This document shows, piece after piece, positions 1-7,885 of a stretch of 33,065 nt of DNA. The notes under the pieces were generated by a model that was not told the DNA's origin, did not search any database, and saw nothing but the letters and a program-made list of their open reading frames with translations. Where the stretch lies: contig CAIWNB010000055.1 of the NCBI GenBank assembly GCA_903913965.1, forward strand, positions 1 through 33,065. The letters are read 5' to 3'. Both the position numbers and the translations under genes were made by a program. How positions within the stretch are numbered: the first letter of the stretch is position 1; every line of letters starts with the position of its first letter. This DNA is from an uncultured beta proteobacterium. GTDB lineage: Bacteria; Pseudomonadota; Gammaproteobacteria; Burkholderiales; SG8-41.

Positions 1-10
1 CCCGGCGTGA

Positions 11-1429
11 TCAGCAAACGCGGACATTCTTGAACTGCCACGGATCGCTCGCGTCGACCTCCTCGGGGAATAACTGGCCGCGGTCTTCGAGCGGCGTCCA
101 ATCCGTATAAGTACCGCCGACACTGCCAAGATAAGGATTGGCGATTTCGAGCACGCGCTGAAAATCCAGGTCATCCGGGTCACACACCCCGCGATTGGGG
201 TTTTCAATCGCCCAGACAACCCCGGCCATTACGCCGGCGGCCACCTGCAGGCTGGTCGCATTATTGAACGGTGCCAGCTTGCGCGCCTCGTGTATCGACA
301 GCCGCGAGCCGTACCAGTAAGCCCCGCGATCATGGCCCATTAACAACGCCCCCAACTCGTCGGCGCCGTCATAAATTTCGTCCATCAGAATGCGTTTGTT
401 TTCCGGCAACGCCCAATTTTTACCGGCATATTCATGCAACGACAGTATCGTGTTATCGCAGGGATGGTAGGCGTAATGACAGGTCGGACGGTAGAGCACT
501 TTCTTGTTGCTGCGCACGGTCAGGTAATCGGAAATGGAGATCGCCTCGCCATGCGTAATCAGGAAGCCGTGAAAACAGCCCTCCAGCGGCGTCCATGAGC
601 GCACGCGCACCGAGGCGCCCGGTCGCGTCAAATAGATCGCCGATTTGCAACCGAACTGATGCTGCTTGCCGTCGCGCGGAAAATGTTTCTCATGCGAACC
701 CCAACCGAGTTCACAGGGCTGCGAACCCTCGCCGACAAAACCGTCCACCGACCAGGTGTTCACGAACTCCAGCCGGCGTTTGCCCGGATTGGCCACCTGT
801 GTATCCCGCTCCGAGCAATGGATGGTTTTCACACCGAGTTGCATCGCCAGGCGCGCCCAGTCTTCGCGTGTCTCCGGCTTGGCGGCGCGTTTGCGGATGT
901 CGCGCGACAAATTGATCAGACCTTGTTTAACCCAGTGCGAAATCAGCCCCGGGTTGGCGCCATGGGTCGGGATCACCGTCGGTGCGCCGTTCGAATATTT
1001 TCCGCGCAAGCGCAAAACATCCTCGCGCAAACCGTAGTTCGAGCGGTGGGATGCCGAAATGCTGGTATCGAAATACCCGCCCAGCCAAGGCTCGATGCAG
1101 GTGTCTAGATACATCACGCCGCGTTTGCAGCAATATTCAATGAGGTCGACGCTCGACACCTCGACCGACAGGTTGAGCAGAAAGTCGCCACGTGCGAGCA
1201 GCGGGTCGAGCACCGACTTATAGTTCTCGCGCGTCAGCGGCTTGACGTTGAACTGGATGCCGAAATGTTTGGCCTCTTCGATGCCGCGGGTGTCTCCGGT
1301 AAGGATGGAGAGACGCTCCAGGGGCATGTCGATATGCCGCAGCAACAATGGCAATGTGCCCTGGCCGACCGATCCAAAACCGACGACCACCATCCGTCCG
1401 TTGAACTTGACGTGCTTTTTACCGTTCAT
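11..1429 (-). CDS. hss: Homospermidine synthase
   Basis: Predicted NAD-dependent homospermidine synthase of 472 residues, a cytoplasmic enzyme that joins two putrescine-derived aminobutyl units into the polyamine homospermidine. The N-terminus carries a Rossmann nucleotide-binding loop (VVVGFGSVGQG, about residues 14-24). It continues into the saccharopine-dehydrogenase-like fold typical of the family, with characteristic stretches such as LDTCIEPWLGGY (about 108-119) and PTHGANPGLISHWV (about 153-166). Length matches bacterial Hss (about 470-480). The ATG is followed by a lysine-rich start and preceded by only a weak GGGAT ribosome site. It lies 161 bp downstream of hemN on the same strand with a weak hairpin between them, so it may have its own promoter. 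No FNR-type box was seen directly in front. Assignment comes from recognised family sequence and is quite secure. Confidence 0.92.
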   Translation of the reverse strand: MNGKKHVKFNGRMVVVGFGSVGQGTLPLLLRHIDMPLERLSILTGDTRGIEEAKHFGIQFNVKPLTRENYKSVLDPLLARGDFLLNLSVEVSSVDLIEYCCKRGVMYLDTCIEPWLGGYFDTSISASHRSNYGLREDVLRLRGKYSNGAPTVIPTHGANPGLISHWVKQGLINLSRDIRKRAAKPETREDWARLAMQLGVKTIHCSERDTQVANPGKRRLEFVNTWSVDGFVGEGSQPCELGWGSHEKHFPRDGKQHQFGCKSAIYLTRPGASVRVRSWTPLEGCFHGFLITHGEAISISDYLTVRSNKKVLYRPTCHYAYHPCDNTILSLHEYAGKNWALPENKRILMDEIYDGADELGALLMGHDRGAYWYGSRLSIHEARKLAPFNNATSLQVAAGVMAGVVWAIENPNRGVCDPDDLDFQRVLEIANPYLGSVGGTYTDWTPLEDRGQLFPEEVDASDPWQFKNVRVC

Positions 1430-1571
1430 CTTAGATCCCGCAGAGTGGCTTTTTGGAGGCTGCGGAGTGTAGCATTTTCGATGTCGGCACGGTCAGCGCA
1501 AAGCAGGCTGCAGCGGGCGTTACAACCCCGTGACAAAACGACCGCAAGGCGTTCGGCAGAACAGCGCCACT

Positions 1572-1589
1572 AAAAGCGGCAAAATGCCG
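1572..1589 (-). terminator. Weak terminator-like hairpin after hemN
   Basis: Directly after the hemN stop codon the minus strand has a 5-bp stem (CGGCA / TGCCG) with a 3-nt loop, followed by C and four T residues. The stem is short, so it would be a leaky terminator at best and read-through into hss remains possible. Confidence 0.3.
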
Positions 1590-1590
1590 G

Positions 1591-2994
1591 CTAAATCACC
1601 CGCGAGTAACGGCGGCGCTCCTGATCCTGGCGCAAATAACGGTCAAAAACCATGCAGACATTGCGCACGAGCAGGCGCCCTTTGGCGGTGACGCGTATCT
1701 CCTGCGTGTTCATTTCGAGCATGCCGAGCGCTTCCATTTCGCGCAGCTCCTCCAACTCGGGCGCAAAGTATTGGTCGAAATCGATCAGATAGGCAATCGA
1801 CAGCGATCCCTTGTCGAGCGCGAAGTGGCACATCAGCGCACCAATGACCGCGCGCCGCAGCAAGTCGTCCGCAGACAGCTCAAGTCCCCGCATCACCGGT
1901 AGTTCACCGCGATCGAGAGTGTGATAGTAGTCCTCCAACCCGCGATGATTCTGACTGTAGGTCGGACCGATATTGCCGATCGCCGATACGCCGAGTGCCA
2001 GCAAATCACAGTCGGCATGCGTCGAATACCCCTGGAAATTACGGTGCAATAGTCCCTTGCGCTGCGCCACCGCAAGACCGTCTTCGCTCTTCGCAAAGTG
2101 ATCCATGCCGATGTACTGGTAACCAGCGCCGGTCAGACGCTGGATCGCCAGCATCAACAATTTCAGGCGCGTATCGGGCGACGGCAGATCAGCCTCGTTG
2201 ATACGCTGCTGCGGCTTGAAGAGCGACGGAATGTGCGCATAGTTATAAACCGCAATACGATCCGGCGCGGCGCTGATCACGCGTTCGATCGTGCGCTCGA
2301 AACTGACCAGCGTCTGCTTGGGCAGGCCGTAGATCAAGTCAACGTTGATGCCGGTAAAGCCATGTTCGCGTGCCGCCTGCATGACTTCGAGGGTTTCTTC
2401 CTCGCTCTGTATACGATGCACGGCGCGCTGTACATCCGGATCAAAATCCTGCACACCGATGCTCATGCGGTTAAAACCGAGCTTGCCCAGTCCGGCAACA
2501 TACTCGGCATCGGCGGAACGCGGATCGATCTCAATGGAATATTCACCCGACGGGTCAAACTCCACATGATCGCGCAGGCTCGCCATCAGATCGTTGACCT
2601 CGTCGATCAAAAAGAAATTCGGCGTGCCACCACCCCAGTGCATTTGCCGCACCTTGGTGTCGCCACCCAGTAGCGGCGTCTGCAGGGCGATTTCTTCCTT
2701 CAGGTAATTTAGATACACCGTACCCTTGCTACGATCGCGCGTCACGATCTTGTTGCAGCCGCAATAAAAACACAGCGTGCTGCAAAACGGTAAATGCAGG
2801 TAGAGAGCCAGTGGGCGGACGATGCCACCGACATTTCGACGCGCCATCCATGACTGATAGGCTTCGGCGTTATAAGACTCGACGAAACGGTCTGCCGTCG
2901 GGTAGGAGGTGTAGCGCGGCCCGCGGCCGTCAAACCGGCGGATTAGGTCAAGATCGACTTCAAGGGTCGGAATCACAGTGTTTGGCGTAGTCAC
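1591..2994 (-). CDS. hemN: Oxygen-independent coproporphyrinogen III dehydrogenase
   Basis: Radical SAM enzyme that converts coproporphyrinogen III to protoporphyrinogen IX without oxygen in haem synthesis; cytoplasmic. From the chosen GTG start the protein is 467 residues, close to E. coli HemN (457). Visible marks are RGPRYTSYPTADRF (about 24-37), the cluster motif C71-x3-C75-x2-C78-x-C80 and the GGGTPNF SAM-binding segment. The frame stays open upstream to a GTG at 3087. That start is disfavoured because the extension lacks family similarity and would place the 3056-3069 FNR box inside the coding region. A -10-like CATACT (minus strand, 3029-3034) sits 31 bp from the centre of that box, giving a predicted transcript start near 3021 and a leader of about 27 nt to the GTG. 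No strong ribosome site is visible, so the exact start is the least certain part. Confidence 0.93.
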   Translation of the reverse strand: MTTPNTVIPTLEVDLDLIRRFDGRGPRYTSYPTADRFVESYNAEAYQSWMARRNVGGIVRPLALYLHLPFCSTLCFYCGCNKIVTRDRSKGTVYLNYLKEEIALQTPLLGGDTKVRQMHWGGGTPNFFLIDEVNDLMASLRDHVEFDPSGEYSIEIDPRSADAEYVAGLGKLGFNRMSIGVQDFDPDVQRAVHRIQSEEETLEVMQAAREHGFTGINVDLIYGLPKQTLVSFERTIERVISAAPDRIAVYNYAHIPSLFKPQQRINEADLPSPDTRLKLLMLAIQRLTGAGYQYIGMDHFAKSEDGLAVAQRKGLLHRNFQGYSTHADCDLLALGVSAIGNIGPTYSQNHRGLEDYYHTLDRGELPVMRGLELSADDLLRRAVIGALMCHFALDKGSLSIAYLIDFDQYFAPELEELREMEALGMLEMNTQEIRVTAKGRLLVRNVCMVFDRYLRQDQERRRYSRVI

Positions 2995-3000
2995 GATATC

Positions 3001-3014
3001 TTGATTGTTATTAA
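3001..3014. promoter_or_regulatory. Second FNR-like box, hemN leader
   Basis: TTGAT-TGTT-ATTAA matches the FNR consensus TTGAT-N4-ATCAA at 9 of 10 fixed positions. It lies just upstream of the hemN GTG and downstream of the predicted hemN transcript start. If bound, it would fit a repressing or modulating role rather than activation. Its centre is 55 bp from the centre of the neighbouring box. Confidence 0.45.
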
Positions 3015-3055
3015 ATTCTTGAGGAGTTAGTATGGCTCGCTTGGAAATGGCGGTT

Positions 3056-3069
3056 TTGACATAGATCAA
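3056..3069. promoter_or_regulatory. FNR box between hemN and fnr
   Basis: TTGAC-ATAG-ATCAA matches the FNR consensus at 9 of 10 positions. For hemN (leftward) a -10-like CATACT at 3029-3034 is centred 31 bp away, as in a class II FNR-activated promoter (site near -41.5). For fnr (rightward) a better -10-like TATCAT at 3110-3115 is centred 50 bp away, as in a class I arrangement (site near -61.5). Both could be served by one box, including FNR autoregulation. Spacings were counted by eye. Confidence 0.7.
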
Positions 3070-3150
3070 CCATTGCCCGAATTGCACAGCAGACTACCCC
3101 GGCTCGACTTATCATTACGCCACTGCGTAGAAACTGGAAAAATTCAAAAA

Positions 3151-3906
3151 ATGAGCACTGTCATTCCAATCAGTTCGCATCACTTACGCGCCGCCTGTTC
3201 AGACTGCAGCCTTCAGGAGCTTTGCCTCCCCGCGGGTCTGGCGCCGGATGAAATGCATCGGCTCGACGAAATCGTCAACCGCAAACGCCCCCTCAAACGC
3301 GGCGACTACCTGTATCGCGCAGGGGGCGCCCTGCAATCGCTCTACGCTGTGCGCACCGGCTTCTTCAAGAGTTGCGTGATGCACGACGACGGCCGTGAGC
3401 AGGTCGCAGGCTTCCATATGGCCGGTGAAATGCTCGGCATGGACGGCATCGGCAGCGGCAAACACATGTGCGACGCGGTATCGCTGGAAGACAGCGAAGT
3501 CTGCGAAATCCCCTTCAACGATCTTGAGACCTTGAGCCGCCACATCCCCACACTGCAGCAGCACTTTCACCGCATTATGAGTCGCGAGATCGCGCGGGAT
3601 TACGGGGTCATGCTGTTGCTTGGCAGCATGCGTGCTGAAGAACGCCTGGCGGCGTTCCTGCTCAATCTGTCGCAGCGCTTTGCTGCCCGCGGTTACTCGT
3701 CGAAGAGTTTTTTGCTGCGCATGACGCGCAATGAAATCGGCAGCTACCTCGGTCTCAAGCTCGAAACCATCAGCCGCGCCCTCTCACACTTTCAGACCGA
3801 GGGCATCATTGCCGTGCAAAACAAAAGCGTCGAAATCCTCGACGCCGGACGACTGCGCGCGATGGTAAGCCAATGCTCGGTGGCCACCGCCCCCATGGCA
3901 CGCTGA
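3151..3906 (+). CDS. fnr: FNR-type oxygen-sensing transcription regulator
   Basis: Crp/Fnr-family activator of 251 residues that senses oxygen through a [4Fe-4S] cluster. The N-terminal cysteines C16-x2-C19-x5-C25 and C118, in the motif VCEIPF, match the four cluster ligands of E. coli FNR. A cyclic-nucleotide-binding-type beta-barrel follows, then a dimer helix and a helix-turn-helix with NEIGSYLGLKLETISRAL near residues 192-209. Its E-x2-S-R pattern is the one that reads TTGAT half sites. The ATG at 3151 is preferred over an upstream start at 3073 because it aligns with the family N-terminus. The gene is divergent from hemN across FNR boxes and only 51 bp upstream of the acetyltransferase gene, which may be co-transcribed. 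It is the obvious candidate for binding the FNR boxes in this window. Confidence 0.93.
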   Translation: MSTVIPISSHHLRAACSDCSLQELCLPAGLAPDEMHRLDEIVNRKRPLKRGDYLYRAGGALQSLYAVRTGFFKSCVMHDDGREQVAGFHMAGEMLGMDGIGSGKHMCDAVSLEDSEVCEIPFNDLETLSRHIPTLQQHFHRIMSREIARDYGVMLLLGSMRAEERLAAFLLNLSQRFAARGYSSKSFLLRMTRNEIGSYLGLKLETISRALSHFQTEGIIAVQNKSVEILDAGRLRAMVSQCSVATAPMAR

Positions 3907-3957
3907 GCACGGCGCCGGCCGACCTTAAGACCAGTCGGCGCGCGTCCGGTTCCTCGC

Positions 3958-6678
3958 ATGGACACCACCGCTACCCGCCATTACCTGGCACCGCTGTTCG
4001 AACCGGCGTCGGTGGTCATTATCGGCGCCAGCGAACGGGCTGACAGCATCGGCGCAGTGCTGATGCGCAATATGCTGGATACCAAGTTTTGCGGCGAGCT
4101 CTATGCCGTCAATCCACAGCATCGGTTTGTCCAGGGTGTGCGCTGCCATGCCACCATTGGTGATCTGCCCGCGGGCATCGATCTCGCCATCATTGCGACG
4201 AATGCCGCGTCCACGCCCGATCTCGTTGCGCAATGCGGCCTTGCCAATATCAAAGCGGCGGTCGTCATCAGCGCGGGATTCGGTGAAACTGGCGCGACCG
4301 GCGCAGCACTCGAAAAAGCCATGCTCGAGAATGCGCGCCGTTACAAGGTACGCCTGCTCGGCCCGAACTGCCTCGGCATCATGCGACCCTCGAGCGGCCT
4401 CAATGCAACCTTCGCACGCGGCAGCGCACGCGCCGGCTCGCTTGGCCTGATCTCCCAATCAGGCGCGGTCTGCACGGCACTGCTTGACTGGGCCATCCCC
4501 AATGACGTCGGCTTTTCCAGCATCGTTTCGCTCGGCGCTTCGGCCGACGTTGATTTTGGCGAGCTCATCGACTACCTCGTCAACGATCCGGCCACCGCGC
4601 ACATCCTGCTCTATATTGAAGGCGTGCGTGACGCGCGACGCTTTGTCAGCGCGCTGCGGGCTGCAGCACGCATCAAGCCGGTGATCCTGATGAAAGTCGG
4701 CCGTTATCCGGCCGGCTCGCGCGCCATCCAGTCGCACACGGGGGCCATGGTCGGCGGCGATGACGTGTTTGAAGCGGTAGTGCGCCGGACCGGCGTGGTC
4801 CGCGTCAAAACCGTCGGTCAACTGGTGGCGGCGGCGCAAGCCTTGTCGTCGCGCATCCGTCCGCAGGGTAATCGCCTGGCGATCATTACCAACGGCGGCG
4901 GCCCCGGTGTGATGGCCGCCGACCGTGCCACCGAATTGGGGCTGCCGCTGGCGAGCCTGGCATCCTCGACCATCGATGCGTTGCAGGATGCGTTGCCACC
5001 TACCTGGTCACACGGCAATCCGCTCGATTTGATTGGTGACGCCGACGCTAAACGCTACGGTGCCGCCGTGCAGGCTTGTGTGGCCGACCCCGCCGTCGAC
5101 GGCACACTGGTGATCTTGACGCCACAGGCAATGACCGATGCGATCGCCACCGCGCACGCCGTGGTCAAGGCCGCACAGGATTCGCGCAAACCGCTGATCG
5201 CCTGCTGGATGGGCGAACAATCGGTGGCGGCGGCACGCAGTGTATTCGCCGCGGCGCATATACCGGTGCTGCGCACGCCCGAACCGGCGGTGGATATGTT
5301 TGCCCACGTCTCATCGTTTTACATGAACCAGCAGACCCTGCTGCATACCCCTGCGCCGCGTGAACAGCAAACCGCGCCGGATATCGATACGGCAAAAGCC
5401 ATCATCGCCGCGGCCCTGGCTGCCGGCCGCGGCACGCTGACGCAAACCGAATCCAAGGCCGTGTTGAGCGCGTTCCGCATTCCGGTCGGACGCGCGTTGC
5501 CAGCGTCGGATCGCGGGCAAGCCGTACTGCGCGCCACCGAACTCGGTTATCCGGTGGCTGTAAAAATTGATTCGCCCGATATCAGCCACAAAAGTGATAT
5601 CGACGGCATACGCCTCAACCTGGCCGATGCTGCAGCCGTCAGCAAGGCGTTTGATGAGGTCACTGACAACGCGCGACGCCTGCGCCCCGCTGCACGCCTC
5701 TCCGGCGTGGTCGTCGAAAAAATGTTGTCTTCCAGCCAGTCACGCGAACTGATGCTGGGCATCGTACGCGACCCGGTGTTCGGGCCGACCATCGTCTTCG
5801 CCGCCGGCGGCACTGCAGCAGAAGTATTGCGCGACCGGGCACTCGACCTGCCCCCCCTCAACCAGCCGCTGGCCGCCGCCATGATCGCGCGCACCCGTGT
5901 TTCGCGCATGCTGGGCCCTTTCCGCAACCTGCGGGCCATCAACATGGCTGCCCTTGAGTCGACCCTATTGCGTATCTCGGAAATGGCCTGCGAACTGCCC
6001 TGGATCGATGAACTTGATGTCAACCCGCTAATAGTCGATGAGAGTGGCGTGATCGCGGTCGATGCACGTATCGTGATTTCAGCGCGCAACCCGCGGCTGC
6101 CTCACTATGCGCATCTGGCGATCCATCCCTACCCGTCGGAACTCGCCGGCGACTGCACGCTGCGCGGCGGCGAATGCCTGACCGTCAGACCCATCCGCCC
6201 GGAAGATGCCGACATGGAACAGGCGTTCGTACGCCGTCTATCGCCAGAGAGCCGCTATTTTCGTTTTATGGGCGCGGTGCGCGAACTGACACCCTCCATG
6301 CTGGTGCGCTTTACGCAAATCGATTATGACCGCGAGATGGCGTTTGTTGCCGTGCGTCGCGAAGAAAACGGTGCCGAAACAGAAGTTGGAGTCGCCCGTT
6401 ACATCACCAACCCGGACGGCCGCAGTTGTGAATTTGCCATCGTTGTCGAGGACACCTGGCAACGCCGCGGCCTGGGGCGACTGTTAATGCGGCGCCTGAT
6501 CGAGGTCGCGCAGGCGCGGGGCCTCAGCACAATGATCGGCTACGTCATCGCCAACAACGCCGGCATGCAAAAGCTGTGTAGCGGCCTCGGCTTTGTGCCG
6601 GCGCATATCGCCGGCGACGACGTGCGCTGCGTCACGCTGGCCATCGCCGACCCCGAGGCCTCCGTGCCGGCTACTTGA
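3958..6678 (+). CDS. patZ: PatZ-type protein lysine acetyltransferase with ADP-forming acyl-CoA synthetase domain
   Basis: A 906-residue protein with the layout of Pat/PatZ (YfiQ) enzymes, which acetylate lysines on targets such as acetyl-CoA synthetase. In order it has a CoA-binding domain (about 10-140, with VVIIGAS), a succinyl-CoA-ligase-like domain (about 155-460), an ATP-grasp domain (about 475-705) and a C-terminal GNAT domain (about 725-885). The GNAT acetyl-CoA loop is QRRGLGRLLM. The SHTGAMVGG motif at H260 corresponds to the phospho-histidine of ADP-forming acyl-CoA synthetases. That residue looks intact, so residual synthetase chemistry cannot be ruled out. The gene follows fnr by 51 bp on the same strand with no visible terminator, which links it to low-oxygen control. 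Its last 8 bp overlap the end of the convergent usp gene. No good ribosome site is visible before the ATG. Confidence 0.85.
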   Translation: MDTTATRHYLAPLFEPASVVIIGASERADSIGAVLMRNMLDTKFCGELYAVNPQHRFVQGVRCHATIGDLPAGIDLAIIATNAASTPDLVAQCGLANIKAAVVISAGFGETGATGAALEKAMLENARRYKVRLLGPNCLGIMRPSSGLNATFARGSARAGSLGLISQSGAVCTALLDWAIPNDVGFSSIVSLGASADVDFGELIDYLVNDPATAHILLYIEGVRDARRFVSALRAAARIKPVILMKVGRYPAGSRAIQSHTGAMVGGDDVFEAVVRRTGVVRVKTVGQLVAAAQALSSRIRPQGNRLAIITNGGGPGVMAADRATELGLPLASLASSTIDALQDALPPTWSHGNPLDLIGDADAKRYGAAVQACVADPAVDGTLVILTPQAMTDAIATAHAVVKAAQDSRKPLIACWMGEQSVAAARSVFAAAHIPVLRTPEPAVDMFAHVSSFYMNQQTLLHTPAPREQQTAPDIDTAKAIIAAALAAGRGTLTQTESKAVLSAFRIPVGRALPASDRGQAVLRATELGYPVAVKIDSPDISHKSDIDGIRLNLADAAAVSKAFDEVTDNARRLRPAARLSGVVVEKMLSSSQSRELMLGIVRDPVFGPTIVFAAGGTAAEVLRDRALDLPPLNQPLAAAMIARTRVSRMLGPFRNLRAINMAALESTLLRISEMACELPWIDELDVNPLIVDESGVIAVDARIVISARNPRLPHYAHLAIHPYPSELAGDCTLRGGECLTVRPIRPEDADMEQAFVRRLSPESRYFRFMGAVRELTPSMLVRFTQIDYDREMAFVAVRREENGAETEVGVARYITNPDGRSCEFAIVVEDTWQRRGLGRLLMRRLIEVAQARGLSTMIGYVIANNAGMQKLCSGLGFVPAHIAGDDVRCVTLAIADPEASVPAT

Positions 6679-7099
6679 CCACCATCACCGGCACCGCGGA
6701 CAGTTGCAACACCCGTGTTGCAACGGAACCCAGCAACATGTTTGCCGTCGCCCCCATGCCGCGTGTTGCCAGCACGATCAGGTCGCAGCGCGCAGCGTTG
6801 GCGTGCTGAACCAGCGTCTCGGCGACAGGCCCGACCAGCACGTGTTCGCTATAAGGGATGCCTGCGGCATCGAGCAAACCCTTGGCACCGCCAAGAGCCT
6901 GCTTGCCTTCCTCATCGTAATAACGCTGGATCTGTTCATTGCTGACCACCAGCCCCATGCGTGGCAAATGCGGCAGCGGCGCGTGAACAAACACCAGTTC
7001 GCATGCAGGCTTTTCACGGTAAAGACCGGCATGTTCGATCATATAGCGCGCAGTATTCAGGGAGTGCGCAGAACCATCCACTGCAAGCAAAATTTTCAT
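6671..7099 (-). CDS. Universal stress protein, UspA family
   Basis: A 142-residue single-domain universal stress protein. It begins MKILLAVDGSAHS, the usual beta-strand plus Asp nucleotide site. Near the C-terminus it has the glycine-rich ATP-binding loop TRGMGATANMLLGSV, followed by a final strand VPVMVV. Such proteins support survival in starvation or anoxia; the exact biochemical role is not readable here. It lies 69 bp downstream of a second usp gene on the same strand, so the two probably share the FNR-type promoter near 7710-7750. An AAGGG ribosome site precedes the ATG. Its 3' end overlaps the convergent patZ-like gene by 8 bp. Family assignment is secure, paralogue identity is not. 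Confidence 0.88.
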   Translation of the reverse strand: MKILLAVDGSAHSLNTARYMIEHAGLYREKPACELVFVHAPLPHLPRMGLVVSNEQIQRYYDEEGKQALGGAKGLLDAAGIPYSEHVLVGPVAETLVQHANAARCDLIVLATRGMGATANMLLGSVATRVLQLSAVPVMVVK

Positions 7100-7136
7100 G
7101 ACGACCCTTTCTTGTGTTTGTTATGAGGCGGACTCA

Positions 7137-7166
7137 CAGGCCGCCCGTTACCGAAACGACGGCCTG
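7137..7166 (-). other. Inverted repeat between the two usp genes
   Basis: CAGGCCG (7137-7143) and CGGCCTG (7160-7166) form a perfect 7-bp stem with a 16-nt loop directly after the stop of the upstream usp gene. There is no T run after it on the minus strand, so a processing or attenuation hairpin is more likely than a full terminator. It could also be chance. Confidence 0.3.
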
Positions 7167-7168
7167 CA

Positions 7169-7612
7169 TCAGCGATACACCAGCACCGGAATTTTGGAGT
7201 GCGAGAGCACTTTATTGGTCACGCTGCCCAACACCAGGCTGGCAATACCGCGCCTGCCGTGCGAGGACATGAAGATCACATCGCATTTGCATTTCTTCGC
7301 GGCGGCGATGATGCCGTCGTAGGGCGTTGCCGGTTTGTTCATCAAGGTCTTGAACGGCACACCGGCGGCCTTTGCCTGTTGCGCGATCTTCTCCAAAACA
7401 GCCTCGCCTGCGGCACGCGCACTGCGCTCGATATCGGCAATCGCGCGGGCGTCGACCGTATAACCGTCGCCGTAATACGGCGCGGGCATCGGATCAAGCC
7501 CATAGTAAGCCGTGACCGCGGCATTGATCTCCTTGGCCAACTCAAGCCCGGCCTTCACGGCTTTGGCGGCGACCGGGGAACCGTCGGTGGGAATCAAAAC
7601 ATGTTTGAACAT
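7169..7612 (-). CDS. Universal stress protein, UspA family
   Basis: A 147-residue universal stress protein starting MFKHVLIPTDGSPVAAKA and ending with the loop SSHGRRGIASLVLGSV and the strand IPVLVYR, the standard UspA nucleotide-binding fold. AAGGAG sits 8 nt before the ATG, a good ribosome site. The promoter region carries a perfect FNR box (7737-7750). A minus-strand TAAGAT at 7710-7715 is centred 31 bp from it, so oxygen-limited expression is predicted. In Pseudomonas aeruginosa several usp genes are under Anr control for anaerobic survival, which gives a precedent. The second usp follows 69 bp downstream and the two proteins are clearly different paralogues. Confidence 0.9.
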   Translation of the reverse strand: MFKHVLIPTDGSPVAAKAVKAGLELAKEINAAVTAYYGLDPMPAPYYGDGYTVDARAIADIERSARAAGEAVLEKIAQQAKAAGVPFKTLMNKPATPYDGIIAAAKKCKCDVIFMSSHGRRGIASLVLGSVTNKVLSHSKIPVLVYR

Positions 7613-7736
7613 AATCGTTACTCCTTGTGTGAATAGAGCCTGACAACACCACTCATTTCATGCTTTTCCCGCTGCCGGAGCGGCAGCCTGAACACAAACG
7701 CTTGATTCAATCTTATGCCTCTGCTGTGGAGTCGAT

Positions 7737-7750
7737 TTGATGCAGATCAA
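7737..7750. promoter_or_regulatory. Perfect FNR box driving the usp pair
   Basis: TTGAT-GCAG-ATCAA matches the FNR/Anr consensus at all fixed positions. On the minus strand a -10-like TAAGAT (7710-7715) is centred 31 bp downstream, matching a class II site at about -41.5 for the usp pair. Confidence 0.75.
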
Positions 7751-7805
7751 GTTTTCCATTCTTACCAACAGGGGCACACCAGGACTCCTGCGGCAACCGC
7801 ATAGG

Positions 7806-7819
7806 TTGATCCATATCAA
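7806..7819. promoter_or_regulatory. Perfect FNR box driving the radical SAM gene
   Basis: TTGAT-CCAT-ATCAA matches the FNR/Anr/Dnr consensus exactly. A -10-like CATAAC at 7840-7845 is centred 30 bp to the right, giving a predicted start near 7853 and a leader of about 30 nt before the ATG at 7886. The same 14 bases recur in front of the second Crp/Fnr gene at 10174-10187. Confidence 0.75.
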
Positions 7820-7885
7820 CAATTCACCCGCGTCTTCAACATAACCTAGGGCCGTTTTAGCCATCCACCAAAGAAACCCAAAACC

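Noticed and set aside
2098-2673. A 191-codon plus-strand frame within hemN
   Set aside because: It is a shadow of hemN with no recognisable domain or ribosome site.
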